From positions 691,189,694 to 691,253,693 of the forward strand of contig NC_057803.1 in NCBI RefSeq assembly GCF_018294505.1: DNA of 64,000 nucleotides. Reading direction: 5' to 3'. Under the pieces are notes generated by a model, which did not search any database, was not told the origin of the DNA, and saw only the letters and a program-made list of their open reading frames with translations. The position numbers and the translations under genes were made by a program. Positions 59,107 to 64,000 of the stretch are shown one piece after another; position 1 is the stretch's first letter; each line of letters starts with the position of its first letter. Source of the DNA: Triticum aestivum (taxonomy: Eukaryota > Streptophyta > Magnoliopsida > Poales > Poaceae).

Positions 59107-59516
59107 CTGGTTCGCCGCTCGCCAATGTCATGCGCCCTTTCCCTGAGCACACCCAGCTGGATGGCCGCGCGACGCTGCGCCACAATCTTGTGCACAAACC
59201 AGGGAAGCCAGAAGACGTAGCGCCGGAGGCCGCCGCTGGCGAGATGGAGCTCGGGGTTGCCACGGTACAGGTACATGTCGATGCAGTTGTTGCTGTCCTG
59301 GGCGAGCAGTTGGACCTGGTTCATCCACGTGCGCATCTGCTCGTCTTGCTCGCCACCGCCGGGCGCCTTCTTTGACAGGTGCTCTATGAAGCTCTGCATG
59401 CTCTCCATCTCCTCCTGGATGAACTGCACGTCATGCCGGACGCGGCCCAGCAGCAGGGCCTCATTGCGGATGACGCCCAGCAGCGAGCTCACGGCGCCCG
59501 ATGCAAGCTCCGCCCT
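59107..59516 (-). pseudogene. NLR exon 1: Rx-type coiled coil, start codon lost
   Basis: The reading frame gives AELASGAVSSLLGVIRNEA, then EEMESMQSFIEHL, then RTWMNQVQLLAQDSNNCID, the last being an EDVID-like region. These are the four-helix N-terminal coiled coil of grass CNLs. The codon at the expected initiator position (59516-59514) is AGG, not ATG, and no in-frame ATG lies close upstream. The exon ends in AG|GT at 59107. The coiled coil triggers signalling when the receptor is active. Exon 2 lies 9.3 kb away. Confidence 0.85.
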
Positions 59517-60651
59517 TGCTAGCTCCTCCCTCCGCCGGCCGGTGGCTTTGTGTCTAATTCTCCTCGCGCTCTGTATTGGAGATGCACCGGTTGCACCACA
59601 ACGGTGCCGGCCGGTGGCTTCGTGTCTAGCTCAAATCGGTGATGAACTAATTCGGTATGCACCCATGTGGATGGGTGGCAAGAATTTGTGCTTCTTCACG
59701 TGCTCAAGGCAAGTATCTGTACCTAGCTTTTCCTTCGAAAGAAAGAAATACATTCCTTCTTATGTTCACCTTGTGATCAGTATCAGATGTACACCGTCAT
59801 AGATTCCAAGGCAGGAAAGAGAACTGCTCGATCAAGCCTGATTGGCTTGGATTGGTTTCGTGGAGCCGAGCTGAGCCTACTTTCTACGAGTAGTTCGTTT
59901 CTTGACAAGCCAGCAACCAACATGTAAATGCAAGATCAGTTTTGTAGCCACCACGGTTAGTCTTTCAGTTTAAGCAAATTTGTCAAACTAAAATAATTTT
60001 GTTCAATTTTTGTAGTGTATAGCACAAAATAATGGCTATATTGCTTGTAAAACATTCCGCGGAATCCTTCATACCACTTCGTATCTTCCATTCCATCGGA
60101 CCTATGAGCCAAGTCTAGTCTACTTAAAATTAGATGGCCAAAAATTAGGAAAATTGAAAATTTATAGATACATGTTGGAAATTTACATAGTATTTTTGTT
60201 GATTAATCATTTGAGACATTTGAACCCACAATTTGAGCTTACCTAAACCCTTAAAGTTAAAGCACCCTCAGCTCGCGAGCCCAGCGAGCTAGCTTGAACT
60301 TGAGAACGGAGCTAATTAAGTTCTTTGTCCACCACAATATTAACTGTCAACTGTTAAGGCACCGGCCCTTCATGATAATATACGAGGTAGGGGACTCAGT
60401 GTGGGTCTTTCTTAAAGGAAGTAGTCAGCCAGACTGTAAAACGGATTTTCAGAACATGGGGGCAACACAACACTTCATTTTGAACTGCTCCAAAAAAGTG
60501 TTTAAAAGATTTGAAAAAAATGAATTTTTTTACTTGAGAATGCATGCATGTGGTCTAAGCACCTGTAAATTTTGGCCCCTAAACGACAAAAAACAAGCCC
60601 CTAATTTTCATGTATTTTGTCTTTTTTTGTATCTTTTACATGTAAGCTGTA
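59517..60651. other. Upstream flank of the NLR, no gene recognised
   Basis: It contains GC-rich sequence next to the exon, including CGGCCGGTGGCTTCGTGTCTA repeated imperfectly at about 59535 and 59607, then AT-rich sequence. No convincing TATA box was found. Confidence 0.45.
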
Positions 60652-60805
60652 CTACCTCTGTTCCCAAATATAAGTCCTTTAGAGATTTCAGTACAGACTA
60701 CATATGAAGTAAAATGAGTAAATTTACACTCTAAAACATGTTTATATACGGAGTAAAATGAGTGAATTTACATACGTAGTGGAATCTTTAAAAAGACGGA
60801 GAGAC
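60652..60805. mobile_element. Stowaway-type MITE, decayed
   Basis: CTACCTCTGTTCCCAAATAT at the left, AAGACGGAGAGAC at the right, TA on both sides (60650-60651 and 60806-60807). The right inverted repeat is partly lost. Confidence 0.75.
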
Positions 60806-61390
60806 TATATTGATAAGATTTTGGCCTAATATTCTGCACTTGTATATGTTCATGCACGCAAAAATTTGAAAACTTTCGAGCCGTACAAATCTTCTTTTTT
60901 GAACTTCAAAATAAAGTGCTCCGTTGCGCCCGTGCTCAAATGTCAATTTTCGGCCAGACTGGTCCTAGATTAGCATATACTCCGATAACATCTTTAATTT
61001 GATTCTTTGATTCTTATCGAACCAACAATAATCAGTTCACCTTTAATTTGATTCTTTGGTTTTAGTTAAAGTTATTCCCTCCAAACTTGTATATCACGCA
61101 CAAGTCACTGCTCCAGGGTGGAATCGGGAACATAGCCAAACACTGAAGTGGCCATGCACAGCGGCAAGTACTTCTAATCTCTTCGCGATAATGCTGCGAA
61201 CTGATCCAGGGTTCATTTTTCACTAGCAATGCTCTCCATGGATCTTAGCCAATGCCTTAAAGTGCACATGCACTTCTTAGGAGGTAATGCTCTGTAAGCT
61301 AGAGGTAATTTCAATCGGTTTTCAATCGGATATTCTACTAGCCCGTCGATTCTCTTTATATAATGAAGATGCAGGTCAAAAGTGTCTTTC
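60806..61390. other. Intergenic, nothing recognised
   Basis: AT-rich without transposon ends or coding regions that I recognise. Confidence 0.5.
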
Positions 61391-61714
61391 TCAAATGAGC
61401 TCGGTGAACAGTAAAATCGAATAAAATACAAAAAATCCAACTTTTTTTTGGGAGAAACATTCACAAAAGTTCTAAGTGACTGCAAAAATTCGTCATGAAA
61501 TCATATTCCTGTAAGACGTGGCAAAAAAATAAATTCAGTACTTCAAAATGCTTTTGAAAGTACCATTTTCAGAGTACCGATTTTTTTCGCCACACCTTCT
61601 AGGAATGTCATTTCTTGACGAATTTTTGCAAGAACTTAAAACTTTTGTCAATGTTTCTTGCAAAAAAAATTGATTTTTTTTCTCAATTTTACTGGTCACC
61701 CGAGCTCATTTAAG
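61391..61714. mobile_element. Foldback element with long terminal inverted repeats
   Basis: The left half (TCAAATGAGCTCGG...CAGTAAAATCGA...TTGCAAAAATTC) is mirrored by the right half (TTTTGCAAG...CAATTTTACTGG...CCGAGCTCATTT). Arms are about 150 bases and meet near 61550. There is no ORF. It is probably a MITE of unknown superfamily; no target duplication could be fixed. Confidence 0.7.
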
Positions 61715-61924
61715 CTCGGGAACAGAAACTCCGCGTCCAATGCACAGTAACCATTGCACAGTAACCATGCTATCCATATATTTGGCAAACGCCATAGAAA
61801 GTAACATCATGCGTCGGTTGACACCTTTGTTGAGAGTCAAACATATATTTAGCAAACTTTTGTCAAGTCACGACAGAAGAGAAAAACATCCACGTAACTC
61901 CTTTCTCTCAATACGAGGTGAGAA

Positions 61925-62495
61925 TTATGGTGCTTCAAAGGGAACGTAATAAAGCTGCAGGCCCTGATGGCTTCCCCGCATAATTATATCACAATTTCTG
62001 AGATGTCATCGTGTCTGACCTATTGGTGTTGTTCAATAGTCTTCACGCCGATCAACTTGACCTATCCAGCCTTAATTTTGGTAAGATTGTTTTGTTGCAA
62101 TATAGACTCACATGTTTCCTAAATGTCCGCTTCAAAATTTTCATGGAAGTAGCTAATAGTATGCTCAACATGGTTAGTGGCCATGCCGTCCGGTCATCTC
62201 AAATACTCCCTCCATTCCTAAATATAAGTATTTGTAGAGATTTCACTATGGAACACATATGGATGTATCTACATGCATTTTAGAATATAGATTCACTCAT
62301 TTTGCTCCGTATGTGGTCCATAGTGAAATCTCTCCAAAGACTTATATTTAGGAACGGAGGGAGTAGCTTTTATGCGAAGAATGAATATGTGCGATGAAGT
62401 AGTAATCACAAATGTTACCATTCATCAGATGCAGTAAAAAAATATGAGTGGAGTAGTTTTCAAGATTGACTTTGAGAAGGCTTGTGAGAGCATCT
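61925..62495 (+). pseudogene. L1-type LINE reverse transcriptase fragment
   Basis: The plus-strand reading gives NKAAGPDGFPA, LLVLFNSLHADQLDL, SLNFGKI, then after a Stowaway insertion AFMRRMNMCDEVV and GVVFKIDFEKACES. These match the start of plant L1 reverse transcriptases (NKAPGPDGF, KIDFEKAYD). It has stops and frameshifts and is only about 190 codons. It is distinct from the RTE LINE in the NLR intron. Confidence 0.8.
62206..62363. mobile_element. Stowaway-type MITE (158 bp) inside the LINE fragment
   Basis: The left end CTCCCTCCATTCCTAAATAT and the right end ATATTTAGGAACGGAGGGAG are inverted repeats with one mismatch over 20 bases. TA target sites lie at 62204-62205 and 62364-62365. Confidence 0.93.
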
Positions 62496-62775
62496 ATAGT
62501 AGAGCACCCCAAACCTGCCTCAAACACCCGGGTGGCCCGTCCGGTCACAATAATGTGACCTAGACGGGCGCCTCAATCATGCCTCAAACGCCCGTGTTGA
62601 TCGGCACCCCTCATATCAGGCCCAAATACCGGGCGGATATGGGGGCGACCGGACGCGTCCGCCACATCGGACCTGACCCATGCTCGCCCACCCGACCCAA
62701 TATACATTCTTCCCCATTCACTCGTCGGAGTAAACCCTAGACAGTTCACTCCACGCTCTCCCCCCGCCCACTCCC
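62496..62775. other. GC-rich stretch before the terminal LTR, no gene
   Basis: It contains CGGACGCGTCCGCCACATCGG and similar text often seen as dispersed Triticeae repeats. No coding region is supported. Confidence 0.4.
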
Positions 62776-63759
62776 TGAAGGAAATATGCCCTAGAGGCAA
62801 TAATAAAGTTATTATTTATTTCCTTATATCATGATAAATGTTTATTATTCATGCTAGAATTGTATTAACCGAAAACATAATACATGTGTGAATACATAGA
62901 CAAACATAGTGTCACTAGTATGCCTCTACTTGACTAGCTCGTTGAATCAAAGATGGTTGAGTTTCCTAGCCATAGACATGAGTTGTCATTTGATTAACGG
63001 TATCACATCATTAGGATAATGATGTGATTGACATGACTCATTCCGTTAGCCTAGCACTTGATCGTTTAGTATGTTGCTATTGCTTTCTTCATGACTTATA
63101 CATATTCCTGTAACTATGAGATTATGCAACTCCCGTTTACCGGAGGAACACTTTGGGTGCTACCAAACGTCACAACGTAACTGGGTGATTATAAAGGAGT
63201 ACTACAGGTGTCTCCACAAGTACATGTTGGGTTGGCGTATTTCGAGATTAGGTTTTGTCACTCCAATTGTCGGAGAGGTATCTCTAGGCCCACTCAGTAA
63301 TGCACATCACTATAAGCCTTGCAAGCATTGTAACTAATGAGTTAGTTGCGGGATGATGTATTACGGAACGAGTAAAGAGACTTGCCGGTAACGAGATTGA
63401 ACTAGGTATTGAGATACCGACGATCGAATCTCGGGCAAGTAACATAACGATGACAAAGGGAACAACATATGTTGTTATGCGGTTTGACCGATAAAGATCT
63501 TCGTAGAATATATAGGAGCCAATATGAGCATCCAGGTTCCGCTATTGGTTATTGACCGAGAATAGTTCTAGGTCATGTCTACATAGTTCTCGAACCCGTA
63601 GGGTCCGCACGCTTAAGGTTTCGATGACAGTTATATTATGAGTTTATGAGTTTTGATGTACCGAAGGAGTTCGGAGTCTCGGATGAGATCGGGGACATGA
63701 CGAGGAGTCTCGAAATGGTCGAGACGTAAAGATCGATATATTGGACGACTATATTCGGA
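62776..63759 (+). repeat. Copia LTR of the same family as copia-2, cut by the gap
   Basis: It begins TGAAGGAAATATGCCC like 20265 and follows the copia-2 LTR for about 860 bases with scattered changes. It then diverges after the CGAACCCGTAGGGTCCGCACG block and enters N at 63760. Whether it is a 5', 3' or solo LTR cannot be told. Confidence 0.93.
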
Positions 63760-64000
63760 NNNNNNNNNNNNNNNNNNNNNNNNNNNNNNNNNNNNNNNNN
63801 NNNNNNNNNNNNNNNNNNNNNNNNNNNNNNNNNNNNNNNNNNNNNNNNNNNNNNNNNNNNNNNNNNNNNNNNNNNNNNNNNNNNNNNNNNNNNNNNNNNN
63901 NNNNNNNNNNNNNNNNNNNNNNNNNNNNNNNNNNNNNNNNNNNNNNNNNNNNNNNNNNNNNNNNNNNNNNNNNNNNNNNNNNNNNNNNNNNNNNNNNNNN
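63760..64000. other. Assembly gap (241 N to window end)
   Basis: A run of N reaching the window edge. It hides the right part of the copia LTR. Confidence 0.99.

Noticed and set aside
46103..59516. Functional NLR resistance gene
   Set aside because: Start codon lost, two in-frame TAG codons and three frameshifts; a single sequencing error could not explain all of them.

Overview
The window is plant nuclear DNA, and everything in it points to a Triticeae grass (wheat, Aegilops or barley type). The sequence is almost wholly transposable elements nested in one another. Recognisable landmarks are Angela/BARE-type copia LTRs, a Sabrina/WHAM-type gypsy LTR, CACTA elements ending in CACTAC/CACTAG, Stowaway MITEs with TA target sites, and an NLR gene whose 9.3 kb intron is itself full of transposons. 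Four runs of N are assembly gaps: 18335-18723, 39086-39682, 53413-53612 and 63760-64000.

Layout from the left. 1-2200 is the end of an unidentified LTR element, opening with a 45-46 bp tandem repeat; an LTR-like stretch starts at 1541. About 2200-8752 is a gypsy element that has lost its 5' LTR: one intact gag-protease ORF, a 2.8 kb non-coding tail without polymerase, and a 3' LTR (7208-8752). 8753-19226 is CACTA territory. It holds a decayed TNP2-type transposase (minus strand, 13216-16715), a right terminus at 19226, and a complete second CACTA (9734-13201, target site AGG) that carries a four-exon B3-like gene with one net frameshift. 19227 to about 44400 is an old copia element (copia-1) split by two later arrivals: an Angela/BARE-like copia (copia-2, 20265-28291, 5-bp target site AAGTT) inside its integrase, and a 13 kb CACTA (31062-44021, target site CAC) inside its 3' LTR.

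The 13 kb CACTA is the richest part. On the minus strand it carries a broken TNP2 transposase, a broken TNP1-type second gene with a degenerate Ulp1-like domain, and an intact 84-codon ORF for an RNase H1 N-terminal (viroplasmin-like) domain followed by a membrane segment. It also contains two exons of a captured host UFM1 (ubiquitin-fold modifier 1) gene.

The only host gene locus is an NLR disease-resistance pseudogene on the minus strand: coiled-coil exon 59107-59516, a 9,325 bp intron, and exon 46103-49781 with a degenerate nucleotide-binding region, winged helix and LRRs. It has lost its start codon and carries two nonsense codons and three frameshifts. Its intron holds a small CACTA (52213-53619, target site ACT), an almost unbroken RTE-clade LINE (about 53673-57003) and a Stowaway MITE. 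Upstream of the NLR lie two more Stowaways, a long foldback element, an L1-type LINE fragment and another Angela/BARE-type LTR running into the terminal gap.

No tRNA, rRNA or CRISPR array was seen. Product and family names come from recognising motifs by eye, without database searches.
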